Position numbers and translations under genes: made by a program | In this document: one piece after another, positions 12,016 to 22,331 of the stretch | Position numbering within the stretch: the stretch's first letter is position 1 | Layout of the letters: the number at the start of each line of letters is the position of its first letter | The notes under the pieces: generated by a model | The model's input: only the letters and a program-made list of their open reading frames with translations | The model's database searches: none | What the model was told of the DNA's origin: nothing | NCBI GenBank assembly: GCA_028456385.1 | Contig: JALNQF010000033.1 | Location: 186,001-250,000 of the forward strand | Length of the DNA: 64,000 bases | Source: Ophiosphaerella korrae | Taxonomy: Eukaryota; Ascomycota; Dothideomycetes; Pleosporales; Phaeosphaeriaceae | Direction: 5' to 3'

Positions 12016-14957
12016 TCATATTTGGAAATGCTTAGAGCCTGTGACAAGGCCATCGCTGATCTTTGAAGGGATTGCCCACACGGGTAGATAATGTAGAACC
12101 TCGTCGAAGGCAGGGATAGCGCCTGCATTGGCGTCCGACCAGAGGCAGATGACTTTTCCAGAAAGCTTCGAATTCTCCTCGGTGTTCCATGACACGCTAA
12201 CGTCCCAAGGCTGAGACCATTCGCGGTGCCAAAGTCGAAGTTCCCGGGTTCCTGTTTTGCCAACGGCATTAAACCGAGGATCTGAAACGGCGCCGGCAAC
12301 GGTCAAATCAGAAATGGGCGAGTCAAAATTGATGCGACAACCACGCGTATTCTGACCGACCACACGGATGGTGGCCTGGCCTGTTTTGTTGCTTTTTGTT
12401 ATCGAGTAGTCCATCCAGCTGTCGGTGTATGTCTTGTTACTGACTGAATCAACGTTTGGTACGACCTTGGCAGGCAACCCCACCCATGAACACGTCTTGA
12501 GTTCCTTGCGCGTCGCAATCTCTGGAGTCGTGCAATCGACATGCTCCCCTTGCGCGCTCGGCATCTCTGCAACAATGCGCTGGATATAGCCATCCAACCC
12601 GGTTAAGGTTACCGTGTTGATCCCGGTTTCGCAGTCCACCAACTGGCCAAAGTAAACCTTCAAACGATGTTCCCTGCTGAACGGAAACGCCACCAAATTG
12701 TAGATAACAGTCGCAATACAAACCATAAATATAAAGGTAGGTACGTGGTAGGTGAACCGATGGATGAAGGGCGCAACTGGCGCAAGAAATAGTGTGGTTA
12801 TACCAGCAAAGGCGATGTAGATGAAGAGTGTCGCGTTGCCGTCGGACGGTGTCTGATAAAGCGCTGATGTCACCAAGAGCGCTATCTGCCCGACAAGGAT
12901 GATTGCGACCGGCGCCACAAGCAAAAGCTGGAGAAACCAAATCCAACCGGGTAATTTACCACTCCACTCTTGTTCTCCGGGGTATGGCTGTTTGAGATCC
13001 AGTCGCCGTATTCCATCTCCACGATCGCCGTCCCCATTGTCGATGGACTCTTGTCTGCCACTGTAACGTGCGAAGCTGCGTCGGTCGCCCCGGAGAAGCG
13101 AGGTTGTTTCTGTTGCGTCATCGTCCACGGGTGTGCGCTCATCGGACCGTGTGATGCTCGTTGTGCCAGTCAGTGGTCGACTTGTAGACTCCGAATTGCG
13201 TCGAGATTCCTCTATCTGTTCGGAGATGCGGGCGAAAGCTGCCTTTGGAGGTGCGAAGAAGAGTTCGAGGTACGAGAGAACAAGAGCAACGAAGATGCCT
13301 GCGGAATAAAACAAGACAAAGTAGCCGCCGGCCATTTGATAATTGTTAGCGAGAACCGTAACCAGCGTAAGGAGGACGAAAGATCCTGCAAACAACCAAA
13401 TCAGAGCATACATGCGTTGAAGTGCAGATGGTCGCATGACACTTGCGCCATGAGAGAGGAACCAAGCTACAGCGAACCAGGCCGACAGCATCATACTAGT
13501 GTAGATAATTAGCGATATAATAAAGAGGGAATTTGGCTGCAATACCTCCAGACAGCAAATGGACTGCTGTAGACTATAAATGGGTTAATGCGCACAACTA
13601 GGTATGCCAGAGCAACAACCACAGCCGTGGCAGTGACAAAAACGACGGGGAAACGAAAGAATCCTCTCCATCCATAGAGATGTACAGGCTGATCATCATC
13701 GGACGAGTACACATAAGCTCGTCTGGCAAGGAGGTAGTTCTTGTCTGCTTTGGAGAGACCAATAGTAAGGCCTATGAGCATCAAAGGCGCCACGACCAGC
13801 AGGGTTACACACAAGGCGAACATTGTGTGCAATTGGAAAATGACAAAGACTTTCCCAAATATGTCAAACCAAACGCCATCGCTGCCACGTCCAGTCTTTA
13901 CCTTGCCATTTTTTGGCTCGCGGTCGTCGGGATTGCCGCTGAACTTTTCGCTAGTATCAGAAGCAAGGCCAGATGTAGTGGCAAGAGCTGCAGACAGCAT
14001 GTGCCAAACGGAATTTATCGAGGTTTCACGCGTTGAATCTTCCACGGTGTGATAGCGCGCCCTTGGCTCCATGAAGGCAATGTCCAGGCCGCGTAAGCCA
14101 AGCTCGCCGTAAAAGACGGCGTAGTCGGTTTCGCTGCGAATGAGCCCCTTCTTGAATCCATCGGCACTGACGACAGTGCCAAAGGGGTGGCTTGCGCCCT
14201 TGTAATACCGGGTGACTTCGGTATCGGTGCTCCGGAACAAAGTAGCCCTGCCACCGGCTCCTGCGCCCTCGAGGTTTACAAAGGTGTGGGGTATTTGCGA
14301 GATGGGGTTGCGCATAAAAGCTTTGGCGCCGTTCAAAAAGTCTTCCTCGCCATTGTTCAGAAGCAGGATGATGGTCCGCTTGGGCCAATTCTGGGGCTCC
14401 GTGAAGTAGGACAAGAGCTGGAGGACAGTGACGACTCCCACGCCGTCGTCGGTGGCGCCATATCCGCTGCTGACCGAGTCGTAGTGGGCATTGACAAGCA
14501 CGCCGCCGTTGTTGCGTCGACGCTCGCCGGGGGGGGAGCTTTGCGGCGGGTGGAACGGCTCGTCGTCGTCGGATCCGCGGATGGCGATGATGATGTTGGT
14601 TCCCTCGAAGTAGACGGTGGTGCTGGCCTCTGCGAAGGTAACGTTGGCAATGTTGTCATCCAGGATCTCGACGTGGTTGTCGCCCAGGTCTTTTGAGCCG
14701 AGAATGTGCTGGACGCGCGCCAGCAGGTAGTCGCGCACGTGATCATTGTCGTGGCTGTTGTACGGATGGAACTGGCGGGTGATGACCTTCAGATCATGCC
14801 AGGCTTCGGTGAGGTTGAGTCCATTGGGCAGCCTGGAAGGATACGGAGGCACGCGCAGATGGACGGTAAGCAAAACAGCAACAAGAGCTATGTACAGGGC
14901 CGAGGTAAAGAAGATGACGGGCGCGGGCGTGAAGGACAAGGGGTTCAAGCGAGCCAT
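12016..14957 (-). CDS. PFF1: Vacuolar membrane M28 metalloprotease (PFF1)
   Basis: Exons 14957-13546 and 13495-12016 encode 963 residues, the usual size of the family. The intron restores AVWSMMLSAWFAVAW inside a membrane helix. An N-terminal signal-anchor helix (about residues 12-35) precedes the lumenal peptidase domain. Zinc ligands are visible in order: VNAHYDSVSSGYGATDDG (H and D), NNGEEDFLNGAKAF (E-E pair), an aspartate in RSETDYAVFYGELG, and RYHTVEDS (H). Multiple transmembrane helices follow, with a disordered cytosolic loop around residues 590-670. PFF1-type enzymes are zinc aminopeptidase-like proteases of the vacuole membrane. The start chosen is MARLNPLSF; an in-frame ATG at 15026 would add 23 residues. 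Confidence 0.95.
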
Positions 14958-15281
14958 GATGGGCCAACTATGGGGAACCACGTATCTGGCTGAAGCTTCG
15001 CAGAGCTTCGCAGCAGGAATGCACAATCACAGTGGCTGGCGGCCGGATGCCTGCGGGGTGCAGGCTTGCAGGTCCCAGGTCCCGTGTGCCGTGCGTCTGT
15101 TTGCCGATTCCGCCATAGCTCCTTGCAGCCTGCGGCGGGCGCCAGCCGAACCGAGGGGAAAGTTTAGCCGAGCAACCTCACGGCAACTTGCCAGATAGCA
15201 AGGCGCATGGCCTGGAAACATTGTGATGATAGGCATTTCTTGAATCCACAGAAAAGCCTGGCCACGGCTTCGGGAACGGCA

Positions 15282-15827
15282 ATGGCGCCATCTGTCTCCA
15301 AATCCAGCCCGGAGAACGACACAATCCCTCCCCTCGCTGAGAAGCCCATCGCCCACCCAGGATGCTGTCTGGCTCTCAGCTCTCGCCTTGTCACCTATCT
15401 GCACTCACTGCTCCCCCGTCCGCCAAAAATTGTCCTCTCGATTGGCTGTGGTTTTGGCCTTCTGGAAACCTATCTCATGACTGCTCCTTTCACCCATCAC
15501 GTCATTGGTGTCGAGGTCGAGCCAAGCCCCAATCGATATCTGCCTATGCTGAACCACCGCACTGTCAACGGATCCCGGTGCTTAGACCCGCTTGCTGGCC
15601 AAGCAGCAGCATGGCTCTTCGTATACCCCCGGCGCGTTGACCTGATCAACGAGTACTTGAATCTGTACGGCAGCGACAGTGTACAACTAATCATCTGGAT
15701 TGGACCGCAAGCAGACTGGGACCATTACCAAGCCTGCTTCATAGGCAGAAATGTGAAAACACAGGATGCAGGCCACGTTGGCGGAAGGCCTTGGGATTTG
15801 ATTGCCGTTGTAAATATGGGCCCCTGA
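15282..15827 (+). CDS. Small methyltransferase-like protein
   Basis: The 181 residues begin at MAPSVSKSSPEND; an in-frame ATG at 15207 would add 25 more. The segment KIVLSIGCGFGLLETYL resembles the glycine-rich SAM-binding motif I of Rossmann methyltransferases, followed by HVIGVEVEPSPNRYL, with the acidic residues expected at motif II. Downstream motifs are short and the protein is smaller than typical methyltransferases, so it may be inactive or specialised. It is divergent from PFF1, sharing a promoter of about 325 bp. No introns are needed. Confidence 0.75.
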   Translation: MAPSVSKSSPENDTIPPLAEKPIAHPGCCLALSSRLVTYLHSLLPRPPKIVLSIGCGFGLLETYLMTAPFTHHVIGVEVEPSPNRYLPMLNHRTVNGSRCLDPLAGQAAAWLFVYPRRVDLINEYLNLYGSDSVQLIIWIGPQADWDHYQACFIGRNVKTQDAGHVGGRPWDLIAVVNMGP

Positions 15828-16451
15828 ACTCTCCTCTAGCCCTACAGCAACACAAAGTATCTTTTTCAACACAAACACTCGATAGTCATACCATGCGTTT
15901 CTCACACCTGATGTGCTGTCATGTGTCAAGCTCGGCACAGCTTTCTAGCTCATTCTGTACTCTCCCTCCACACGCGATTCACCTCCCATAAGGACTTTCA
16001 CTTCCTGGCTCCACAACGTCCCGTGTGCCTCGACGCTAATCATGAATTCACCTCGACGCTAATCATGAGTTTGCCTCGACGCTAATCGTTAATTCACCTC
16101 GACGCTAATCATTAATTCACCTCGTCCTCGCTTGACTTTTTTCTTGGCCGCTGCCCACAGTGTATTTATACCCCGCTGCTCCTCTGCATCTTCCTCCACA
16201 CTCAACCTCACTGTAGCCTCAATCCACTTCGCCCTCAACCATGATTTCAAACTCATAGTTGTCGAACAGAGGATACAACAAGCCAGCCTACTTCTTCCAA
16301 GCATCTTTGCGCTCCAGGCGAAGAGCCTCCCTTCCGCTCTTAGAGCGAAGCCATCAATTTCCCGCAAACCCCACCTCACGACAATCCCACTGGGATACAA
16401 ATCTACGGATAACTCTACACCAACATCCATCTCTTGTGTCACGCCTTCAAG
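15828..16451. other. Intergenic region with a 23-bp tandem array
   Basis: The tandem array is listed separately. The ORFs at 16132-16485 and on the minus strand at 16089-16442 overlap it and look spurious. Confidence 0.5.
16028..16124 (+). repeat. 23-bp tandem repeat, four copies
   Basis: Four successive 23-bp units start at 16028, 16051, 16074 and 16097. Each begins cctcgacgctaatc and varies only in the last nine bases. A partial fifth copy (cctcg) ends at 16124. It is non-coding and lies about 330 bp upstream of the next possible start codon. Confidence 0.9.
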
Positions 16452-16925
16452 ATGGTTGTTGGTATCACCATCACTCGGGCACTAAGCTTCGTGCTTGCCT
16501 TCACTCTCCAGCTTTTTCTACAATACCCTGAAAGCGAGTACTCTGCCATGTCCGTCCTCTTTGTGGGCGAAGCACTTCCGGAATTGATCTGGGACTACAA
16601 TACGGTGCTTCAACACGACTACCCTGGTAGCACCCCCCGACCACCCATTGTCAATGTGCCATTCAATGCTGCTTCTATGCATTCGAGAAATTGGAACGTT
16701 ACCGTCACACCCACGCCAACAACATGCTCATCACAACCATTGGACGTCTCACCCCTGCCATCGCCACCGCCATCGCCAATCAGTGGCCGCAAGCATTTCA
16801 AGTTCACTATGCCATCCATTGACTGGAACAAAGTCTGGAAATGGATACTTGATACGCAGCGCGTCGTTCAACGCATGATCGACAAGGGGATTAGCAGGGT
16901 CGGGACACCTCTCATACAATGGTGA
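16452..16925 (+). CDS. Hydrophobic-N-terminus ORF, possible 5' exon of the next gene
   Basis: This 157-residue ORF starts MVVGITITRALSFVLAF, a signal-anchor-like helix. A proline/serine-rich linker and a basic, tryptophan-containing tail (DWNKVWKWILD) follow. The frame is the same as that of an open stretch at 16926-17204, which codes for further hydrophobic segments. The stop at 16923 overlaps a GT (gtgaat), so it may be spliced out, for example to 17090, making this the first exon of the 17259-19591 gene. I cannot choose between a separate gene and a 5' exon. Confidence 0.4.
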   Translation: MVVGITITRALSFVLAFTLQLFLQYPESEYSAMSVLFVGEALPELIWDYNTVLQHDYPGSTPRPPIVNVPFNAASMHSRNWNVTVTPTPTTCSSQPLDVSPLPSPPPSPISGRKHFKFTMPSIDWNKVWKWILDTQRVVQRMIDKGISRVGTPLIQW

Positions 16926-17258
16926 ATACTCAACAGAACCGCGATCTTGGATGTTTCTCCGCTCGCCGGGAACAAACTCAAGAATGGCTTCACTCGCATT
17001 CTCGCCCTCTCTGCATTCCCCTTAACTGGGTGGATCCACCTGCAGTACTACGCCATCTCTCCCCTTTGCTCTGTTCGTTTCTCCATAAGTGAGATTATCC
17101 CATCGTGGACAAGCACATACTATTATCTAAAGTGTCTCGGCCAAGTCGTCACTGTTAGTGGCCTCACTATGTCAATAGGATATGGCCTTTCTCGCTCCCA
17201 GGCTGTGAGAGCTGCCGTCCCCCGAGTCTCCGTCCGCATCGCAATGATCCTCTTATAG

Positions 17259-19591
17259 ATGGCCTCTGAAGCATCCTCTGCAGCCTTGAGGCCCATGATG
17301 GCTTTATTGCAGCGCTTGCTGGTCGGTGTCGGCTACGCCATGATCTACTTACTATTGGTCACTCTCAGGGTCGGTCTTAAGGCAATCTGGGATCTCGGAT
17401 TTTGGGTCTTCCCTATTCCTAGTAAGTCACAAACACCTTCGCAAATGCATTTAAATAGACTTCGTTAACACTGCCAATAGTTCGAGAATTCCCCTTCCCG
17501 GCACCAACACTGTTTACGGACACTCCAGAGGGACGACCACTACCGGTCCCGTCACAACCACCAGTGGTCGAAGAGAAACAGATGCCACTACCAGCCCCGT
17601 CACAGCCGCCAGTGGTCAAAGGGGAACAGACGCCGATTGTGAAATCACCAGCCTCAAAGCAGGTTCAGTCCCCTGGTCCATCACGTCGAGCCCTTGGCAA
17701 GAGGCCTGTCGTTGTTCCACAAGAAACGAATAGGTCAATGAGACAGCATTGGAAGCAAACTCCTTTGGTTAAGCGCGCTGATTCTCCCTCTTCATTGCCA
17801 TCTTTTCTCGAGCAAAAGCCTGCGGGTGAGCTCATGAACTCCTCTTCATCGACCTCTGAGCAAAAGCCTTCGGGTGAGCTCTTCAATTCCCCTTCATCGA
17901 CCTCTGAGCAAAAGCCTTCGGGTGAGCTCTTCAATTCCCCTTCATCGACTTCCGAACAAAACACTTCGGACCAGCTCATGAGTAACGACAAGAAACGCGC
18001 GGCATCTCGAGATGGTGCTCTCCCCTCTGTCTTAGAACAGAAAAGGGGCAAGGGCAACCGCGTGTTGGGTAAGCACAAGAACAAGGATCGAGTCACAAAG
18101 AAGACCCTTGATCGACTCGGCAGCAAGGGCAAGTCGGTAAAAAACCAAGACAAAGTAACGAGCGTAAAGGCCAGCCCTACATTCAACCTCACGGCAAACC
18201 AAAGTTCCTTTGCAAATCCATCTTCATCCTTACAGAATCAGGTTCCCGCCCAAGCTGCCACCCAGGATACCGACATGGTTGACGCAGCGGCGACCCAGCA
18301 ACCTCCCCAAAGCACCGACAAGGACAATATCGAAATGACCGATGCGCCACCAGCACCACCAACTTCATGGGCATCGAAATGGGGATCTTCAACGACACCG
18401 GCATTCGCTGCGGCTCAGCAAAATCTACAGCCAGCCCGACAAGCTCCTCAGCCTCCTCAGCAGGCTGCTCAGGCGACTGGACAAGACGAAGACATGCCGG
18501 ACGCTCCAGCACCAGTCCAGCAGGCCCCCCAGAGAGCTAGGCAAGCCGAAGACATGCCAGATGCTCCAGTAGCTTCATCTTCATCGGCATCGTCATATTT
18601 CCGAGCACCAACTTTGAAGGCATTCCCCTCATCGTCGTCATCAGCTTTCCAGGCACCAAAATTGACGGCTTTCCCTCAATTTTCATCATCATCGTGGGCA
18701 CCAGCAGCAACGGTTTCCTCTTCATCCTCGTCATCATCATCATCATCACGGTCAGCACAAAGGCCTCTCTCTCAATTCGGCGCAACCACCATAAGCCTCC
18801 CCGCGCCACCAACATCTCTTCTCGCACCAACCCTCCGACCTGCCCCTGTCGCAGCAGCGACGAGCGGATTCGCCCCTCCACAGACCTCCTTTGGTGCTCC
18901 CCAAGCACCTACTGCTATTCGGATCCCCGCGCCAACGGGCAACCAGGGCATGACCTTCAACATACCGACCGCGCTTCCAAGAGCAGCCGGCGGTACTCAA
19001 CCCCAGGTCAATCGGACCCCCGCGCCAACGGGTAACCAGGGCACGACCTTCAATATACCGACCGCGCTCCCAAGGGCAGCCGGCGGTACTCAACCCCAAG
19101 GACCTCGGACCGCTGCTCCAACGGTAAACCAAAGCAATACCTTCAGCATACCGACCGCGCCTCCCAGAGCGTCCGGCGGTACTTTACCTCATGGGCGGTC
19201 CCCCTTGAGCCAGGTCACAAATGCTGCTCCACCTGCGGCAAGTCAATCGACGGCTCATAGCAAGCCGTCAACTCCATCAAGATCGACAGGGACGTCGTTC
19301 TTCTCAAGCCTCATGAGCGAAGCGTCTGCTGGAGCGTCACCAGTCCAGCAACCAACGACGCGGAACGTCATCAAGGCGAGAGCGCATGATGCTCCTATTG
19401 CCGGCCCTTCGACACCTGCTACCCCTCCTGTTTCGCAGGGAGGCTCTGGCAAAGGTAAAGGCAAGGCACCGGTGGCTTTGGCAGAGGAGGAGGATGAGTT
19501 TGGCACGTTTGACGAAGCCGCTCAGCGGGAGACTTACGAGATGGCTGAGAAGGCGTTGAGCGATTTTCGGGCTAGGCAGAGGAGGGAGTGA
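17259..19591 (+). CDS. Membrane-associated low-complexity repeat protein
   Basis: The conservative model is exons 17259-17421 and 17481-19591, giving 757 residues from MASEASSAALRP. An upstream exon ending at 17204 joins in frame through a 54-nt gtgaga...tatag intron, so the true protein may be longer. One or two hydrophobic helices near the N-terminus (VGVGYAMIYLLLVTL) precede about 700 residues of Pro/Ser/Gln/Ala-rich disorder. This includes four 16-residue repeats, DMPDAP repeats, poly-Ser and three 31-residue repeats containing TFNIPTALPRAAGG. The C-terminus is an acidic-to-basic helix (EEEDEFGTFDEAAQRETY). Some FG-like dipeptides are present, but too few to call a nucleoporin. Function is unknown. 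Confidence 0.65.
17807..17998 (+). repeat. 48-bp coding tandem repeat, four copies
   Basis: Units start at 17807, 17855, 17903 and 17951. Each encodes 16 residues of the pattern SEQKPSGELFNSPSST. Copies 2 and 3 are nearly identical; copies 1 and 4 have diverged. Confidence 0.9.
18723..18750 (+). repeat. TCA/TCG microsatellite encoding poly-serine
   Basis: Near-uniform tca/tcg triplets encode a serine run inside the low-complexity protein. Confidence 0.7.
18920..19198 (+). repeat. 93-bp coding tandem repeat, three copies
   Basis: Units are 18920-19012, 19013-19105 and 19106-19198, each coding for 31 residues with the core PTGNQGTTFNIPTALPRAAG. Copies 1 and 2 are almost identical; copy 3 has diverged. 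Confidence 0.9.
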
Positions 19592-20052
19592 GTGGGTGGC
19601 TTGGGGATCGATGTATAATTAGTTTTTTTTGTTTAGATAGTTAACGATCAGGCACACAATGAGTGCTTCTAATAATAAATCACGGTTAAAATTACTTGAG
19701 ATTTCTCTCTGCTCCTGCTTTGCGTGATTGAGATTCCTATAAGTATATGTGTAAAGCTCACATGCTGCTATGTCACAGTCCTTGTTTCATAGACGTTACT
19801 CAACACCATATACAGCCATGAAGCGTCTTACACATCCTGGTAAATCTCGCGGCAAGAGTATTATTTATTGAATCCATAATGATAGCTTATTTGATTGCTA
19901 TACACGCGCAATATCGCTCTCCTATCCATCTTGGCCCTCCGAAAATTTCTGTCCCATGTCCCTCCATCAAGACATGTTTGCTTAAAATAAGTATATCCCA
20001 CTTAAATCCAGCCTACCACAAGCTCCCAGCACTCGTACGACTTGATAGCTTT
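19592..20052. other. Intergenic, AT-rich
   Basis: 3' flank of the repeat protein. No gene is seen. Confidence 0.5.
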
Positions 20053-20484
20053 CTAGGCCATTGTGTTGCACCTCCCTGATGCAACACTACACGTGTACGT
20101 GGTGCCTCCAATCTCGCCCTTGCCCACGGTATAGAAGTTGCAACGATCGGACCCAGGAGGGGGCACCAAGACACCGCACAAGTTTGTCCTCCCCCACCCA
20201 TCGACGTTGATTGCGAGATGCAGCACACCGCCCTCGTAAACGGTGTTGCTGGATTCGCCCCGATCATGGCTAGAAATGCAGGAAGGGCAAGTTGGAGTCT
20301 CATATTGGCTTTTGCGGAAGCTTGTGTGTGTTGGATAATACTTCAAGGAGATGGTCAGGCTACTTGCTGTTCTTTGAATGTGCCAGCGCGAGCTCTTATT
20401 TGTGCATCTCTCTGCCCTCAGCTGAAGTCCATCGTCGTTTACATATATTAAAGCTGAATGCAGAAGTGCAGTCAGTCCTGGCAA
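20053..20484 (-). CDS. Doubtful small cysteine-containing ORF
   Basis: A 143-residue ORF with eight cysteines. Its C-terminal half (VYEGGVLHLAINVDGWG, then C/G/T-rich text with RCNFYTVGKGE) looks more protein-like than its N-terminal half. There is no signal peptide at its own ATG. An overlapping frame begins MRLQLALPAFLAMIGAN at 20303, which does resemble a signal peptide but cannot be joined with confidence. Another ORF just upstream (20825-20472) could supply a 5' exon. It may be a small secreted protein whose splicing I cannot resolve, or a pseudogene. Confidence 0.3.
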   Translation of the reverse strand: MPGLTALLHSALIYVNDDGLQLRAERCTNKSSRWHIQRTASSLTISLKYYPTHTSFRKSQYETPTCPSCISSHDRGESSNTVYEGGVLHLAINVDGWGRTNLCGVLVPPPGSDRCNFYTVGKGEIGGTTYTCSVASGRCNTMA

Positions 20485-21552
20485 GAGTTTTCACATTCCG
20501 CGTATTGTGTACGAACTATGTAGTATTTTCGCCATTGCATTTCGGATATCTCACTTGAATTGCTCCAGATGTCATGGCGGAGGAAAGTTTGCGTAACTAT
20601 TGTCAGTTCAGGAAGGTCTGTAGCAGGCGGATACTTCCATAGGTAGCCGTATTCGCAGTAGCTTGTTGCGCCAAGGAAACTAGGTACTACCTGGATAGTA
20701 GCTATTACCCTTCTCGTATTTCCTGTAGCCCAGGTCTTACGTCTCGGACGCCTCTCAATCTGCCTGCGTTGGTAGACAAGCGAATCAAACAAATTGCATA
20801 TTGCATTCCGCCCCATCATGATCATCAGAAAACAAGATCGCTTTTTGGAAGGGCCAATATGCTATCCTGAATGCCTATGATGCTTTATCCAGTTCGCTAA
20901 CACACTTGTACCCAGAAGAAATATGCGAGCAGCAAAATCGCTTAAGTCTACTAATGTGACGAGCAGATTATGCCTAGACCTTTCCTGTATGACATAAGTC
21001 CGAAATACGATGAACTGAATTGGACGCAAGAGTCGATGCTTGCTCTAAATTGGAAGTGTTTGTCATAGCATCATAAATATATATATCATTTCAAAAAAAT
21101 AAAATAAAAATAAAAATAAAAAAATCATGAGCTGTGAGATAAAACGTTGCCGTTAGCTATGGAAACGTGGTACAAATTATCCATATTTTAGAACAGATGC
21201 GTTCAGAGCAAATGTGACACAATCAAAAAGCATCAACGGCTTTAGAAGTCTTGGAATTTTGTGAAAGAACAGAAGAACAGAGGTTAGGAAGAACTGTCCA
21301 AGCTCAGTGACAATACTTCATTTCTTCTTTCGCTATAGTGTATACATTTGCAGTGGCAAATTTGTTATTATATTGTACTGTTTGCAGATTGATAGAGCTT
21401 GAGGCAGAAATCGAGATTTGCTGTAATAGAAAATACGTTGTGTATTTGATCAACGAATGAGCACAATCTTTATCAAACACAGCTAACCACATTTCATCAA
21501 GGACACATTCAAGCAGCAGCCGCATATCACATCACAACGAAATGCTTGAAAA
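20485..21552. other. AT-rich intergenic region
   Basis: AT-rich with an A-rich low-complexity stretch at about 21093-21124 (aaaataaaataaaaa type). The minus ORF 20472-20825 may be a 5' exon of the doubtful gene. Nothing else is recognised. Confidence 0.45.
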
Positions 21553-22004
21553 TCAGTGATTCAACTGTGACAATATCGAGGCCATCTGAATCGTCCAACC
21601 CAAAGCTCTACTCAACATCCATCCCAAAATCAAGCGCCGTCCCAACCCGGTACCCTCGTCCATCTCAGCGCCATCCACATATCTAGCACTTGTACGCCTT
21701 TCCACCACAGCCTTGCCCATGCGCACCCAATTGCACTGACAGGTCTTGCGCTTGCAGGGGACCTCGCAACCAATGGGATTGAACCAGCACCAAAAGTTCT
21801 GTTTCATGTTAGCAGGTAGTACGACTAGAGCAAGGGGAGGGGGGGACTTACACCAAGGCACTTGCGGTAGTAGTCGTCGCACTCGCCGCAGCTAGGCATG
21901 GCGGCGTTGGCGATGGCGATGGACTCCTCGTTGGACTCGGAGGTCGTGGAAGAAGCCATGGCGATGGAGGCCATTACAGCAAGGAAGATGGTGAAGAACT
22001 TCAT
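21553..22004 (-). CDS. Small secreted cysteine-rich protein (effector candidate)
   Basis: Exons 22004-21852 and 21798-21553 encode 132 residues; the 53-nt intron has a gtaagt donor and a cag acceptor. MKFFTIFLAVMASIAMA is a clear signal peptide. A short Ser/Glu-rich propeptide-like stretch follows. Eight cysteines lie at 39, 42, 49, 55, 62, 66, 71 and 73, including CGEC and CQC, enough for four disulfides. The C-terminal 55 residues lack cysteine. I recognise no family. The size, signal peptide and cysteine spacing fit fungal effector-like proteins or a small antimicrobial; this is inference, not homology. The gene is isolated on the minus strand, 327 bp from the kinase-TPR gene. Confidence 0.75.
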
Positions 22005-22331
22005 GGCTATGGCTTGTTTAGATGGGTTCGTAAGATTTGAAGTGGAATGAAGAGTAAGTTGATGTGGAAAAGGGGATAAGAGTATGCTGAGTGGTATTTG
22101 TGTGTAGGAGGGGGCGAGAGAATCGAGTGAAGTGCCTAGGTTGCCTGGGCGTTTAAGCTGGGACATTGTGAACAAAAAAGTGAATCAATCCATGGATACT
22201 TCGATAAATTCACTTGTCCCATGAACTGAGAGACTATCTAGAACGGTATATTGTTAGAGAATTCCATAATTTCTACTTGAGGAAGTTCTGAAATCCGAAT
22301 AAGGAGCCAAGTTCTAGCAATATACTACTTT
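22005..22331. other. Promoter region of the cysteine-rich protein gene
   Basis: 5' flank of the secreted protein gene and 3' flank of the kinase gene. No clear TATA element is seen. Confidence 0.45.

Noticed and set aside
12016..13542. Separate protein starting MQPNSLF
   Set aside because: It is the second exon of PFF1: the intron 13496-13545 joins it to the protease domain and restores a known membrane-helix sequence.
13680..14746. Several ORFs opposite and overlapping PFF1
   Set aside because: They overlap the conserved protease domain on other frames and have no domain features.
16028..16124. CRISPR-like array
   Set aside because: Repeats are directly adjacent without spacers and the genome is eukaryotic; it is a plain tandem repeat.
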